Assembly: GCA_004552725.1 (NCBI GenBank) | Contig: SFNM01000004.1 | Coordinates: 1-42,917 of the forward strand | DNA: 42,917 bases | Reading direction: 5' to 3' | Origin: Bacteroidales bacterium | Lineage (GTDB): Bacteria > Bacteroidota > Bacteroidia > Bacteroidales > Muribaculaceae | Shown: positions 15,969 to 24,726 of the stretch, one piece after another | How the letters are laid out: every line of letters starts with the position of its first letter | How positions within the stretch are numbered: position 1 is the first letter of the stretch | Program-made: the position numbers and the translations under genes | Notes under the pieces: model-generated | Seen by the model: the letters and a program-made list of their open reading frames with translations, nothing else | Told to the model about the DNA's origin: nothing | The model's database searches: none

Positions 15969-18095
15969 TTATTTGAGAAGGTCTACGCGGCCTTGGCATT
16001 CGGTGAGTACGTTGCGAGCGATGGAGGTGGATACTTCAGCGTAGTGCGAGAACGACATGGTGGAGGTTGCACGGCCCGAGGTGATGGTACGAAGTGCGGT
16101 TACATAACCGAACATTTCGGCCAAGGGGGCTTTTGCTTTCACCACGCGGGCACCGGAGCGGCTGGTTTCCATGCCTTCCACTTGACCGCGACGTTTGTTG
16201 AGGTCGGAGATTACATCACCCATCGATTCTTCGGGGGTCACCACTTCAATCTTCATGATAGGTTCGAGCAGCACCGGACCGGCTTGTTCGCACGCTTTCT
16301 TGAAGGCTTGGATGGCGCAGAGTTCGAACGAGAGTTGGTCGGAGTCTACGGGGTGGAACGAACCGTCGATTACGGTCACTTTGAGTTGTTCCACGGGGAA
16401 GCCGGCCAATACACCATTCTTCATTGCGTTGGTGAAACCTTTTTGGATGGAGGGAATGAATTCTTTAGGAATGTTACCACCTTTCACTTCGTCAACAAAT
16501 TGGAGGTTGCCTTCGAAGCCTTCGTCTACGGGTTCAACTTTCACGATGATGTCGGCGAATTTACCGCGACCACCGGTTTGTTTCTTGAACACTTCGCGCA
16601 GTTGCACGGCTTTGGTGATAGATTCTTTGTAGGTAACTTGGGGACGACCTTGGTTACATTCCACCTTGAATTCACGACGCAGACGGTCGATAATGATATC
16701 CAAGTGCAATTCGCCCATACCGGAGATAACGGTTTGACCGGTTTCTTCGTTGGTTTGAACGCGGAATGTGGGGTCTTCTTCAGCCAGCTTTTGCAGGCCG
16801 ACGCCGAGTTTGTCGAGGTCTTTCTGTGTTTTGGGCTCAACGGCGATACCGATAACGGGATCGGGGAATTCCATTGCTTCCAACACGATGGGTGCATCTT
16901 CAGCGCACAGTGTGTCGCCGGTGCGAATATCCTTGAAGCCTACGCCTGCGCCGATATCGCCGCAACCAATTTGCTCTTTGGGATTTTGCTTGTTGGAGTG
17001 CATTTGGAACAGACGCGAGATACGTTCTTTCTTGCCGGAGCGCGAGTTGAACACGTATGAGCCGGCGTCGATGTTACCGGAGTATACACGGAAGAAGCAC
17101 AGACGACCTACATACGGGTCGGTAGCAATCTTGAACGCGAGAGCACACATGGGTGCATCGTGCGAGGGTTCGCGAGTGAGGATGGTGTCGGGATCACCTA
17201 CAGCGTGGCCTTCGATCTCACCGCCATCGGTGGGGCAAGGAAGGTAGGCGCATACGGCATCAAGCAGCGGTTGCACACCTTTGTTTTTGAACGAAGAGCC
17301 ACAAATCATGGGCACGATGTCCATTTTCAAAGTAGCAGCACGCAGTGCTTTCTTGATTTCTTCGATGGTGATGGTGGAGGGGTCGTCGAAGTATTTAGCC
17401 ATGAGGTCATCGTCGTATTCGGCGATTTTTTCAAGCATTTTATCGCGCCATTCTTCGGCTTCGGCCAGCAGGTTGGCGGGAATTTCGTCTACTTCGTATT
17501 CAGCACCCATAGTTTCGTCGTGCCAGAAGATGGCCTTCATTTGCACGAGGTCAACTACACCTTTGAAGGTTTCTTCGGCACCGATAGGAATTTGAATGGG
17601 GCAAGGATTTGCGCCAAGCACTTCCTTGAGTTGGCGAACTACTTCGAAGAAGTTAGCACCCGAGCGGTCCATTTTGTTCACATAGCCGATACGGGGCACA
17701 TTGTATTTGTCGGCTTGACGCCATACGGTTTCTGATTGGGGTTCCACACCGCCTACTGCGCAGAAAGTGGCAACGGCGCCGTCGAGCACACGCAAGGAGC
17801 GTTCTACCTCTACAGTGAAGTCAACGTGTCCCGGGGTGTCAATCAGGTTGATTTTGTATTTCTCGTCGTTATACTTCCAGAAAGCAGTGGTAGCGGCCGA
17901 GGTGATGGTGATACCACGTTCTTGTTCTTGTTCCATCCAGTCCATGGTGGCACCGCCATCGTGCACTTCACCGATTTTGTGAGTCAAACCGGTGTAGAAC
18001 AAAATACGTTCGGAAGTAGTGGTTTTACCGGCATCGATGTGTGCCATAATGCCGATATTACGAGTATATTTGAGTTGTTCGTCTGCTTTGCTCAT
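15969..18095 (-). CDS. fusA: Elongation factor G
   Basis: EF-G is the GTPase that translocates tRNA and mRNA and, with RRF, recycles ribosomes. The 708-residue protein has G1 AHIDAGKTT (18-26), G3 DTPGHVDF, G4 NKMDRSGANF, then domain II, and domains III-V with RVQTNEETGQTVISGMGELH and the late SGRATSTMSFSHYAEV. Length and motifs fit the main EF-G of Bacteroidota. tuf does not follow, unlike in the E. coli str operon. Confidence 0.99.
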   Translation of the reverse strand: MSKADEQLKYTRNIGIMAHIDAGKTTTSERILFYTGLTHKIGEVHDGGATMDWMEQEQERGITITSAATTAFWKYNDEKYKINLIDTPGHVDFTVEVERSLRVLDGAVATFCAVGGVEPQSETVWRQADKYNVPRIGYVNKMDRSGANFFEVVRQLKEVLGANPCPIQIPIGAEETFKGVVDLVQMKAIFWHDETMGAEYEVDEIPANLLAEAEEWRDKMLEKIAEYDDDLMAKYFDDPSTITIEEIKKALRAATLKMDIVPMICGSSFKNKGVQPLLDAVCAYLPCPTDGGEIEGHAVGDPDTILTREPSHDAPMCALAFKIATDPYVGRLCFFRVYSGNIDAGSYVFNSRSGKKERISRLFQMHSNKQNPKEQIGCGDIGAGVGFKDIRTGDTLCAEDAPIVLEAMEFPDPVIGIAVEPKTQKDLDKLGVGLQKLAEEDPTFRVQTNEETGQTVISGMGELHLDIIIDRLRREFKVECNQGRPQVTYKESITKAVQLREVFKKQTGGRGKFADIIVKVEPVDEGFEGNLQFVDEVKGGNIPKEFIPSIQKGFTNAMKNGVLAGFPVEQLKVTVIDGSFHPVDSDQLSFELCAIQAFKKACEQAGPVLLEPIMKIEVVTPEESMGDVISDLNKRRGQVEGMETSRSGARVVKAKAPLAEMFGYVTALRTITSGRATSTMSFSHYAEVSTSIARNVLTECQGRVDLLK

Positions 18096-18128
18096 TGTTT
18101 CTAATGTATATCAGATGAAAAATGGATA

Positions 18129-18605
18129 TTAGAAGCGGAAGTGTGCAAATGCGCGGTTGGCCTCGGCCATCTTGTGCATATCTTCTTTGCGCTTGAAGGC
18201 ACCGCCCTGATTGTTGAAAGCGTCGACGATTTCTGCGGCGAGCTTGTCGGCCATGGTCTTACCACCACGTTTGCGGGCGTAGATGATCAGATTTTTCATT
18301 GATATAGATTCCTTACGGTCGGGACGAATTTCTGTGGGGACCTGGAAGGTGGCACCGCCCACACGGCGCGATTTTACTTCCACTTGGGGAGTAACATTTT
18401 CCAACGCTTTTTTCCAAATTTCCAAAGCGGTGGCTTCTTCTTGGGGCAACTTGGATTTCACAATCTCAAGTGCGGAGTAGAAGATGGTGAATGCGGTGTT
18501 CTTTTTGCCGTCATACATCAGGTGGTTGACGAACTTGGTCACACGCACGTCACCGAACACGGGATCCGGCAGGATCACACGTTTTTTAGGTGTTGCCTTT
18601 CTCAT
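18129..18605 (-). CDS. rpsG: 30S ribosomal protein S7
   Basis: S7 nucleates assembly of the 30S head and touches the E-site tRNA. The 158 residues begin MRKATPKKRVILPDPVFGDV and contain KFVNHLMYDGKKNTAFTIFY, RVGGATFQVPTEIRPDRKES and the terminal KMAEANRAFAHFRF. In E. coli S7 represses the str operon by binding the rpsL-rpsG spacer. The spacer here is 214 nt, far longer than its neighbours, so the same type of control is plausible. Confidence 0.99.
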   Translation of the reverse strand: MRKATPKKRVILPDPVFGDVRVTKFVNHLMYDGKKNTAFTIFYSALEIVKSKLPQEEATALEIWKKALENVTPQVEVKSRRVGGATFQVPTEIRPDRKESISMKNLIIYARKRGGKTMADKLAAEIVDAFNNQGGAFKRKEDMHKMAEANRAFAHFRF

Positions 18606-18819
18606 TTGTGGTTTTACCTGTTGTTGTGTTTTTGATGCTTGGTTGCTTGCGTCGATGATTTTCTTCAGCCATTGTGGGGAATTGCTCTCCGCCTCTGCGG
18701 CACAGCTCCGGGCTTACTCAACCATTGAATTTGCTTTTCAAGTATTCAAAAACGAGTTAAATTTTGAATTGATTTAATCTCGCGATGCGTTTAGTTTCTT
18801 CACCTATATTATATATAGA
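18606..18819 (-). promoter_or_regulatory. Long rpsL-rpsG spacer, candidate S7-responsive region
   Basis: The 214-nt spacer has no gene. On the minus strand it starts A/T-rich, then has a GC-rich hairpin in which CCGC (18689-18692) pairs with GCGG (18697-18700), flanked by GCT/AGC, and ends with an A/C-rich unstructured run into rpsG. The place is the same as the S7 operator of the E. coli str operon (known); function here is inferred. No TAnnTTTG box was found in it. Confidence 0.5.
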
Positions 18820-19209
18820 TTACTTCTTGGCTGCACCGGCCTTAGGACGTTTGGCTCCGTATTTGCTTCGGCGTTGGGTACGATCTTTCACGCCGCTGGT
18901 ATCCAATGTACCGCGAACGATGTGATAACGTACACCGGGCAGGTCTTTTACACGACCGCCGCGAACGAGCACGATCGAGTGTTCCTGCAGGTTGTGACCT
19001 TCACCGGGAATGTAGGAGTTAACCTCTTTACCATTGGTGAGGCGCACACGCGCAACTTTACGCATAGCCGAATTAGGCTTTTTGGGAGTGGTGGTGTACA
19101 CACGCACACACACGCCGCGACGCTGCGGACAGCTGTCGAGTGCGGGCGACTTACTCTTGTCTTCAAGAGCCACACGTCCTTTTCTTACTAATTGCTGAAT
19201 AGTAGGCAT
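18820..19209 (-). CDS. rpsL: 30S ribosomal protein S12
   Basis: S12 lies at the decoding centre. The 129 residues start MPTIQQLVRKGRVALEDKSK and show the universal TTPKKPNSAMRKVARVRLTN and GGRVKDLPGVRYHIVRGTLD segments. The Lys residues in KKPNS and GRVKD, where streptomycin-resistance changes occur in other species, are of the common wild type. It is the first gene of the super-operon, about 140 nt after the promoter at 19352-19383. Confidence 0.99.
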   Translation of the reverse strand: MPTIQQLVRKGRVALEDKSKSPALDSCPQRRGVCVRVYTTTPKKPNSAMRKVARVRLTNGKEVNSYIPGEGHNLQEHSIVLVRGGRVKDLPGVRYHIVRGTLDTSGVKDRTQRRSKYGAKRPKAGAAKK

Positions 19210-19297
19210 CTTAGTCTTTTAGTTTTACTTTTAGTTTTATATCTCTCGTTTATATTATTGTCAGTTTGAACAGAAGCATTCACACACAGCTAAGCAT

Positions 19298-19312
19298 CTC
19301 ACTATCAGTGAG
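19298..19312 (-). promoter_or_regulatory. Small hairpin in the str-operon leader
   Basis: CTCACT (19298-19303) and AGTGAG (19307-19312) form a 6-bp stem with a 3-nt loop in the 5' untranslated region upstream of rpsL. Role unknown; it could be incidental. Confidence 0.3.
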
Positions 19313-19351
19313 TTGCCTAAAAGCAGCGGTTTTCACGCTCCTTTTCATCTG

Positions 19352-19383
19352 CAAAGTTACGAATTATTTCCCTATCTACCAAA
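19352..19383 (-). promoter_or_regulatory. Promoter of the ribosomal super-operon
   Basis: The minus strand has TTTG at 19383-19380, a 20-bp spacer and TAACTTTG at 19359-19352, an excellent match to the Bacteroidota primary sigma consensus. Transcription would start near 19345, giving a leader of about 135 nt before rpsL. Confidence 0.85.
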
Positions 19384-19552
19384 CATTTGCACAAAAAAAA
19401 CACAAAAAAATCCCCACCCACCCGGCTCGTCGCAGCCAAGCGCCCGACAAAGGCTCGGCGCAGCAAAGCGCCCCGCCGCCGTGAGGTCCGGTGGCGAGGC
19501 GGAAGCCGAACCGCCTGCGCACACCCCCCCCTCATCTTTCAAAAAAAATTCT

Positions 19553-19560
19553 TACCTTTG
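19553..19560 (+). promoter_or_regulatory. -7 box for the small membrane protein gene
   Basis: TACCTTTG fits TAnnTTTG and lies 17 bp before the GTG at 19578. No clear TTTG lies 19-20 bp upstream. Confidence 0.5.
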
Positions 19561-19577
19561 CAAAAAAAATCCCAAAC

Positions 19578-19841
19578 GTGAGCAAATTCAAATCAGCCAT
19601 ACAAGCCCTCGGCCGCCGATTCGCCGCCCTACCCCCGCGCATCGGCATCATCGCTTTAGTGCTTTGCGCCTTATTCTATGCCGCATCATTTCTTCAAATG
19701 CTTTTACCCATCACAGTGGCCACCAAATCAATCCTATGGATAATCCTCTTTGGCTTGGCCAAAACCACCCAATACACCGCTGTGGCAATCCTCGGAAAAG
19801 AAGGCATCCGCCTTATTCTGCGCAAATTTCACCATCGATAG
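19578..19841 (+). CDS. Small two-helix membrane protein of unknown function
   Basis: I start this 87-residue protein at the GTG at 19578 because the -7 box at 19553-19560 lies inside any longer version; an upstream ATG at 19491 would precede the promoter and encode Arg/Pro-rich filler. The product has a basic N-terminus, a first hydrophobic segment at about 22-44 (GIIALVLCALFYAASFLQML), a second at about 51-73, and a basic C-terminus (LGKEGIRLILRKFHHR). The C-terminal half resembles short 'transporter suffix' membrane proteins, but this is a weak impression. It stands alone between divergent rpsL and tRNA-Lys. Confidence 0.6.
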   Translation: MSKFKSAIQALGRRFAALPPRIGIIALVLCALFYAASFLQMLLPITVATKSILWIILFGLAKTTQYTAVAILGKEGIRLILRKFHHR

Positions 19842-19901
19842 TCGCTATTTACTTCTTTTTCCTAATATTTTTCACCAAAAATCGAAAAAAGCACCAAAAA
19901 A

Positions 19902-19933
19902 TTTGGTCACTTCAAAAAAAAACCGTAAATTTG
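19902..19933 (+). promoter_or_regulatory. Promoter of tRNA-Lys
   Basis: TTTG (19902-19905), a 20-bp spacer and TAAATTTG (19926-19933) place the start of transcription some 18 bp before the tRNA. Confidence 0.75.
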
Positions 19934-19958
19934 CACCGCAAAACTCCAAAGCGCTAAC

Positions 19959-20031
19959 GACTCCGTAGCTCAGTTGGTAGAGCAACTGACTCTTAATCAG
20001 TGGGTCGAGGGTTCGAGCCCCTCCGGGGTCA
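19959..20031 (+). tRNA. tRNA-Lys (anticodon CTT)
   Basis: The 73-nt sequence folds as a standard cloverleaf. The acceptor arms GACTCCG and CGGGGTC pair with one G-T wobble, the D loop has AGCTCAGTTGGTAGAGC, the anticodon stem ACTGA/TCAGT frames the loop CTCTTAA with anticodon CTT, and the T arm carries GGTTCGAGCC. CCA is not encoded. It has its own promoter and terminator. Confidence 0.97.
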
Positions 20032-20032
20032 C

Positions 20033-20066
20033 AAAGGATGCAGCCAAAAGCCGCATCCTTTTTTTT
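20033..20066 (+). terminator. Terminator of tRNA-Lys
   Basis: AAAGGATGC (20033-20041) pairs with GCATCCTTT (20053-20061), followed by a T run to 20066, immediately after the tRNA. Confidence 0.9.
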
Positions 20067-20200
20067 GTACCCCATTCCACCACCCCATCCCTTGCAGCCT
20101 CGAGGTCCGGAAGAGCCCTTGTGAGCCTCCCCACCCACCCGTCCCTCTCCTACCTATTTCTCACTTTCTTGCGCGCTTTTTTATTATTCTTTCAGTTTTA

Positions 20201-20231
20201 TTTGTTTTTTCGCAAAAAAATTGTAACTTTG
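20201..20231 (+). promoter_or_regulatory. Promoter of the large secreted protein
   Basis: TTTG (20201-20204), a 19-bp spacer and TAACTTTG (20224-20231) give a near-perfect promoter about 63 bp before the ATG at 20294. Confidence 0.85.
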
Positions 20232-20284
20232 CGACGCGTATATTTTTTTACAGTCGTAAACAATCAATCCACTATAAACCAAAC

Positions 20285-20308
20285 AAAACGTCTATGAAAA
20301 CGTCTATG
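20285..20308 (+). repeat. Perfect 12-bp tandem duplication at the start codon
   Basis: AAAACGTCTATG occurs twice in a row (20285-20296 and 20297-20308), so the gene has two in-frame ATG codons in identical local contexts, four codons apart. Confidence 0.9.
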
Positions 20309-23300
20309 AAAAAATTACTTACTTTCGCTCTGGGCGGTCTGTTGACCATCGGCGCTGTGGCTTATGCTATTCCCGCCGTAACAGACAACGCCCCCGTGTT
20401 GTATGCAGAAGGTGAAACCCCGGCCGTTACCCCTAACTCCGTGGAGAACCTCACCATCAAATGGAGTCCCGACGCTCAAGGCTTCAAAATCTCCTTCACC
20501 GCCCCCACTCAAGGCTACTACTACGATGACAGCGGGAATCGTTTCAACGTAGACCTCTCCTCTATCGACGCCATCACCGTTTACCATGGCGAAGGCTGGA
20601 GTGCCGATACAGAAGTGGCAAAGATCTCCAATGCCGAACCCGGTAAAGAATACTCCGTCGTTGACCCCTCCCTCACCCCCGGCTCCGAATATTGCTACAA
20701 AGTTGTGGTAACCATCGGCGAAAAGTCATACGACCGCTGGTCATACTCCAACAAAGCCGGCCTCTTCCCCTCAGCCATAGGCTACGGCGAAGCTACCGCC
20801 ACCACCAACCAAGGCCAAGTTCCGGTGGTGTTCAAATTCAACGCCCCCTCAACTTACACTAACGGCGATGCCATCACCGGCACAATCGACCGCATTGAGC
20901 TCTACTCCTCCGAATACAACTCCAGCGCAGGTGGTCAAGTTGAAACCATCCACTACACTTTGGAAAATGTCACCCCCGGTGAAGCTCAAGAAATCACCCT
21001 TATGGAGCTGCCCGAAGGCCTCACCGGTCGTCAAAGCTGGAACATCCGTTCCTACGCAGGCGACGGCTATTCAACCCCCACTTCCGTAGACTTCTTCCTC
21101 GGTGAAGACACCCCCGGCTACGTGCGCAACATTGCTGCTGTATCCAATGCCGACGGCTCCGTCACTCTCACTTGGGATGCTCCCGAAATCGGTATGAACA
21201 ACGGCTGGTTCAACCCCGAAAATGTCACCTACCGCGTGACATACGCCCTTGAATCTTCCTACTCCGAAGAAGACGCCATCACCGGCCTGAATGAGACCAC
21301 ATTCACCTACATGGTGCCCGCCACTACCGCTGCCGTATACAAATTCTACGTTTACGCTGTCAGCCCCGTTGGTCAAGGCAGCTACAGCATGGTTAAAGCC
21401 ATCGCCGGCCCCAACGTCACTCTGCCCCTGAAAGAATCCTTCTCCAACGATGATGGCTGGGGCAACTACCAAGCTCAATGCCTCTGGGCATTCTCTACCA
21501 CCAGCACAGAATCCTATCCCAACCAATTCAGTGTTGGCTCCGCTCGTTACATCAACGACTCTTCCGTGAAACCCGTGGGCGAAACCGACGGCATGGGTGC
21601 TATGCCTTACTACGACGACACCAAGGCCGAAACCTCTGCCATCACCTCTCACACCATCACCATCGAAGAAGGTGTTGAAAAACTCAACTACGAATTCTAC
21701 TACTACGCCCTCGCAGGCAAAGACTACTCCCTCGAACTCCAATTCCAATTCAACGACAGCGAATTCACCACTGCCAAACGTGTGGAAATGGCTTCCGAAA
21801 CCGAATGGGCTTGGGTGAAAGCTGAAGGCCAAGTAGAAGTGCCCGCCGGAACCACCACCGCCCACGTTCGCTTCCAATTCGCCAACGGCGCCGGCAGCAC
21901 CGAATCCATGTACCTCCTCATCGACGAAATCAAAGTTTCCGCCGAAGGTGCCGAAGTTCAAATCTTCCCCGCTGCCGCTGAAAACCTCACCGCTACCTAC
22001 GACCTCGATGCCGACGCAATCACCGTAGAATTCGACGCTCCCTCCAAGACCCACGCTCGCTTGGGCGACCTCAACGACGCCGACCTCCCCTACATCTCCA
22101 AGATTGAAATCTACCGCCAATTCGCTCACAACGACTACGTGCTGGTTAACACCATCGAAAACCCCGAAGTAGGTTCTCACCGAAAATGGGTTGACTCCAA
22201 CTTGGAAGGCACCGGCCAATACTACTACAAAGTACTCTGCTACTTCAACGAAAACTGCGACTACGGCCAATTCCTCGACAACCCCGTTATGGTAGGCCAA
22301 ATCCCCGTTGACGTTAACGACCTCCACTTCGACGCCAACAAAGGCCAAGGCCCCGTTACCATCATCTTCACCCTGCCCTCCAAAGACACCGCCGGCCTCG
22401 ACCTGCGCGAAATCCGCAGCGTCCTGATTGAACGCTACAACAACTCCAACTGGTCGTGGGGCACTATCGCCACCGTAACCGAAGGTCTCGTCCCCGGCGA
22501 AGAATTCACCTACGTTGACAACAACGTTCAAACTGACCAAACCTACCAATACCGCGTCACCGTTGAAGGCTCCGCAGGCTCTAACTACGGCACCCAAGGC
22601 TCCGTTTACGTAGGCGTTGACAACCCCGGCACGCCCTCCAACGTTGTTGCCACCCTCAACGCCGACGGCACCATAACCATTACATGGAATCCCGTCACCG
22701 AATCCCAAAACGGCGGCTGGTACGACGAAGAAAACCTCACTTACACCATCCTCTGGGGCACCGGATACTCCGAAAACTCCGGCGAAACCACCCTCGTAGC
22801 TGAAGGCCTCACCGAATGTTCTTACACCGGCACAATCGAAATCGAAGAAGAAACCGGCGTTACTTTCTTCGTAAAAGCCTTTACCGGCGAACTCTCCGGC
22901 TACTCCGCAAGCTCCAACAAGCTCGTCCTCGGTAATCCCTCAGCTCTGCCATACGTTGAAACATTCGGTAAATCAACCGGTTACTCCATGACCTCCGACC
23001 ACGTATGGACTAGCTCTTCCACCGAACCCAACTCCGCTTGGACCTTCAGTTCTTATGCCTACCACACCGAATCCATCTATCCCCAAGCTGAAGGCGACGG
23101 TCTCGTTTACGCTTACTACAACTCCTACAACACCATTGACCGCGACGACTACCTCACTTCCGGTAAAATCAACGTCGAAGGCCAACAAATACTCGTAGCA
23201 AAAGTTGACATCTACCAAATCCCCGGCTTCAACACTAAGTTCGCTTTCGAAACAGCCTTCGACGCCGGTGAGTTTGCTTCCGAATACACTTTCGAATTTA

Positions 23301-23905
23301 CCGACTTCACCACCCAAGGTTGGGCCACTTACTACATTCCCTTCGAAGTGCCCGCCGGTGCTGAAATCCTCAACATCCGTCTCCACGCCAACAAAGTAGG
23401 TGCCTCTAACTGCCCCGTAATCATTGACAATGTTGACGTATTCGCACTGGCTAAACCCGTCACCACCACCTCCGAGAATGCCTTCTCATGGGAAGTTGCC
23501 GCTAACGACTACCTCGAAGTATCCGGCTGGAACTTCTACTACGACGAAGCCGAACCGCTCACCCTCGAAGCCGACATTGACACCTTCGAAGCCGAATCCG
23601 AAGAAGATAACGGCACATACGCCGTACAAGCCCTCTACCTTGAGAACACCCTCGGCGGTCCCGTTTCCGACAACGTAGTAATCGAATACACCGGCATCAA
23701 CGGCATCAACGCTGCTGCCATCTCCGTCAAAGCCATCAACGGCACCATCGTAGTGACCTGCGCCGACACCGACAACGTCACCATCTCCGCTGTCAACGGC
23801 CAAGTCCTCCACCAAGCCAAAGGCGCTGCCAAAGTAGCCGTCGTTCCCGGCGTTTACATGGTAAAAGTGGCCAACGCTCCCGCCGTTAAGCTCAACGTCC
23901 GCTAA
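20294..23905 (+). CDS. Large secreted multi-domain protein with duplicated FN3/adhesin-like module and C-terminal sorting-like domain
   Basis: The start is the ATG at 20294 (1203 residues) or 20306 (1199); both follow the promoter, and the upstream open frame runs through the tRNA and is not coding. A signal peptide is clear (KKLLTFALGGLLTIGAVAYA). The body looks like two copies of one module: FN3-like domains, including the pair GYVRNIAAVSNADGSVTLTW (from about 275) and GTPSNVVATLNADGTITITW (from about 778), each followed by a jelly-roll, choice-of-anchor-J-like domain (PLKESFSNDDGW from about 377; PYVETFGKSTGY from about 885). The last 70 residues (SAVNGQVLHQ, PGVYMVKVANAPAVKLNVR) resemble T9SS-type C-terminal sorting domains. 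No catalytic motif is visible. A surface adhesin or glycan-binding protein is likely. Codons are strongly biased to C-ending triplets, with CCC for Pro, suggesting high expression. Confidence 0.85.
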   Translation: MKTSMKKLLTFALGGLLTIGAVAYAIPAVTDNAPVLYAEGETPAVTPNSVENLTIKWSPDAQGFKISFTAPTQGYYYDDSGNRFNVDLSSIDAITVYHGEGWSADTEVAKISNAEPGKEYSVVDPSLTPGSEYCYKVVVTIGEKSYDRWSYSNKAGLFPSAIGYGEATATTNQGQVPVVFKFNAPSTYTNGDAITGTIDRIELYSSEYNSSAGGQVETIHYTLENVTPGEAQEITLMELPEGLTGRQSWNIRSYAGDGYSTPTSVDFFLGEDTPGYVRNIAAVSNADGSVTLTWDAPEIGMNNGWFNPENVTYRVTYALESSYSEEDAITGLNETTFTYMVPATTAAVYKFYVYAVSPVGQGSYSMVKAIAGPNVTLPLKESFSNDDGWGNYQAQCLWAFSTTSTESYPNQFSVGSARYINDSSVKPVGETDGMGAMPYYDDTKAETSAITSHTITIEEGVEKLNYEFYYYALAGKDYSLELQFQFNDSEFTTAKRVEMASETEWAWVKAEGQVEVPAGTTTAHVRFQFANGAGSTESMYLLIDEIKVSAEGAEVQIFPAAAENLTATYDLDADAITVEFDAPSKTHARLGDLNDADLPYISKIEIYRQFAHNDYVLVNTIENPEVGSHRKWVDSNLEGTGQYYYKVLCYFNENCDYGQFLDNPVMVGQIPVDVNDLHFDANKGQGPVTIIFTLPSKDTAGLDLREIRSVLIERYNNSNWSWGTIATVTEGLVPGEEFTYVDNNVQTDQTYQYRVTVEGSAGSNYGTQGSVYVGVDNPGTPSNVVATLNADGTITITWNPVTESQNGGWYDEENLTYTILWGTGYSENSGETTLVAEGLTECSYTGTIEIEEETGVTFFVKAFTGELSGYSASSNKLVLGNPSALPYVETFGKSTGYSMTSDHVWTSSSTEPNSAWTFSSYAYHTESIYPQAEGDGLVYAYYNSYNTIDRDDYLTSGKINVEGQQILVAKVDIYQIPGFNTKFAFETAFDAGEFASEYTFEFTDFTTQGWATYYIPFEVPAGAEILNIRLHANKVGASNCPVIIDNVDVFALAKPVTTTSENAFSWEVAANDYLEVSGWNFYYDEAEPLTLEADIDTFEAESEEDNGTYAVQALYLENTLGGPVSDNVVIEYTGINGINAAAISVKAINGTIVVTCADTDNVTISAVNGQVLHQAKGAAKVAVVPGVYMVKVANAPAVKLNVR

Positions 23906-23923
23906 TCCCCCATCATCCTTCAT

Positions 23924-23955
23924 AAAAAAAGCGCGCCGTTTGGCGCGCTTTTTTT
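23924..23955. terminator. Bidirectional terminator
   Basis: Seven A, GCGCGCC, loop GTTT, GGCGCGC and seven T form a perfect hairpin that works on both strands, between the convergent secreted-protein gene and the ABC operon. Confidence 0.95.
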
Positions 23956-23972
23956 GTATAATATATAACCGG

Positions 23973-24725
23973 CTAACGGCGGCGAAAGTCATTGATTGAC
24001 GCATCAAACCGCGCATTATCGTACACTCCATCGAGCACGCCGGCTTCAATCAAATCCTGCTTCGCACCGGCATATAGCCGTCCTCCGGCAATCGCCCACA
24101 AGTCATCGGCCACCGGCAACGATGCTCCTACATCATGTATCGACATCAGCACCGTGGTGCCGCGTTCGCGCACCAATCGCGCCAAAAGGTCCATCACCTC
24201 AAATCGAGCGGAAATATCCAAAAACGATGTCGGCTCATCAAGAACAATCAACGGCGTTTGCTGAGCCAACGCCCGCGCTATCATAGCCTTCTGCCGCTCT
24301 CCATCTGATAAAGATGCAACTGCCGAAGCCGCCTTGTCGCTAAGGCCAACAGCCGAAATCGACTCAGCCACTATCCTGCGGTCTTCAGCATTGAGCCGGC
24401 CGAACACCCCGCTATATGGATGGCGGCCGATTGCCACCAGTTCATCTACTCGTAGCCCTCCGCCTCCGGTGCGCTCTGTAAGCACCACCGACAGCAATCG
24501 CGCTCGTTGCGCAGCCGACAGCCGCGATAAATCGCTGCCGTCCAAAGTGATAACACCTCTCAATGCCTGTTGCGAGCCGATGATGGTGCGCAACAACGTC
24601 GACTTGCCCGACCCATTGGCTCCCAACAACATAGTGAGCCGGCCACCGCCAAGACGCACATTCACATCCGTAAGCACTTCCTTGTGGCCATAGCCCACCG
24701 TCAAATCTCTTATAATCAATTCCAT
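23973..24725 (-). CDS. Iron-complex/cobalamin-type ABC transporter ATPase
   Basis: This 250-residue protein powers import of a metal chelate such as a siderophore, haem or cobalamin. It has Walker A GANGSGKST (35-43), the signature LSDGE (139-143), Walker B LIVLDEP (159-165) followed by TSFLD, and a switch His in SIHDVG. It most resembles the FecE/BtuD/FhuC branch. It is the last gene of the operon, one base after the permease, and ends at the bidirectional terminator. The substrate cannot be decided from sequence. Confidence 0.93.
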   Translation of the reverse strand: MELIIRDLTVGYGHKEVLTDVNVRLGGGRLTMLLGANGSGKSTLLRTIIGSQQALRGVITLDGSDLSRLSAAQRARLLSVVLTERTGGGGLRVDELVAIGRHPYSGVFGRLNAEDRRIVAESISAVGLSDKAASAVASLSDGERQKAMIARALAQQTPLIVLDEPTSFLDISARFEVMDLLARLVRERGTTVLMSIHDVGASLPVADDLWAIAGGRLYAGAKQDLIEAGVLDGVYDNARFDASINDFRRR

Positions 24726-24726
24726 A

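Noticed and set aside
15753..17060. 435-codon open frame on the plus strand
   Set aside because: It is opposite fusA, has no family match, and owes its length to fusA codon bias.
19420..19530. GC-rich stretch upstream of the small membrane protein as a gene
   Set aside because: Frames there are Arg/Pro-rich, begin before the -7 box, and show no family signature.
21071..22708. 545-codon open frame on the minus strand
   Set aside because: It is antisense to the secreted-protein gene; the Val/Gly-rich composition is what C-ending codons give in reverse.
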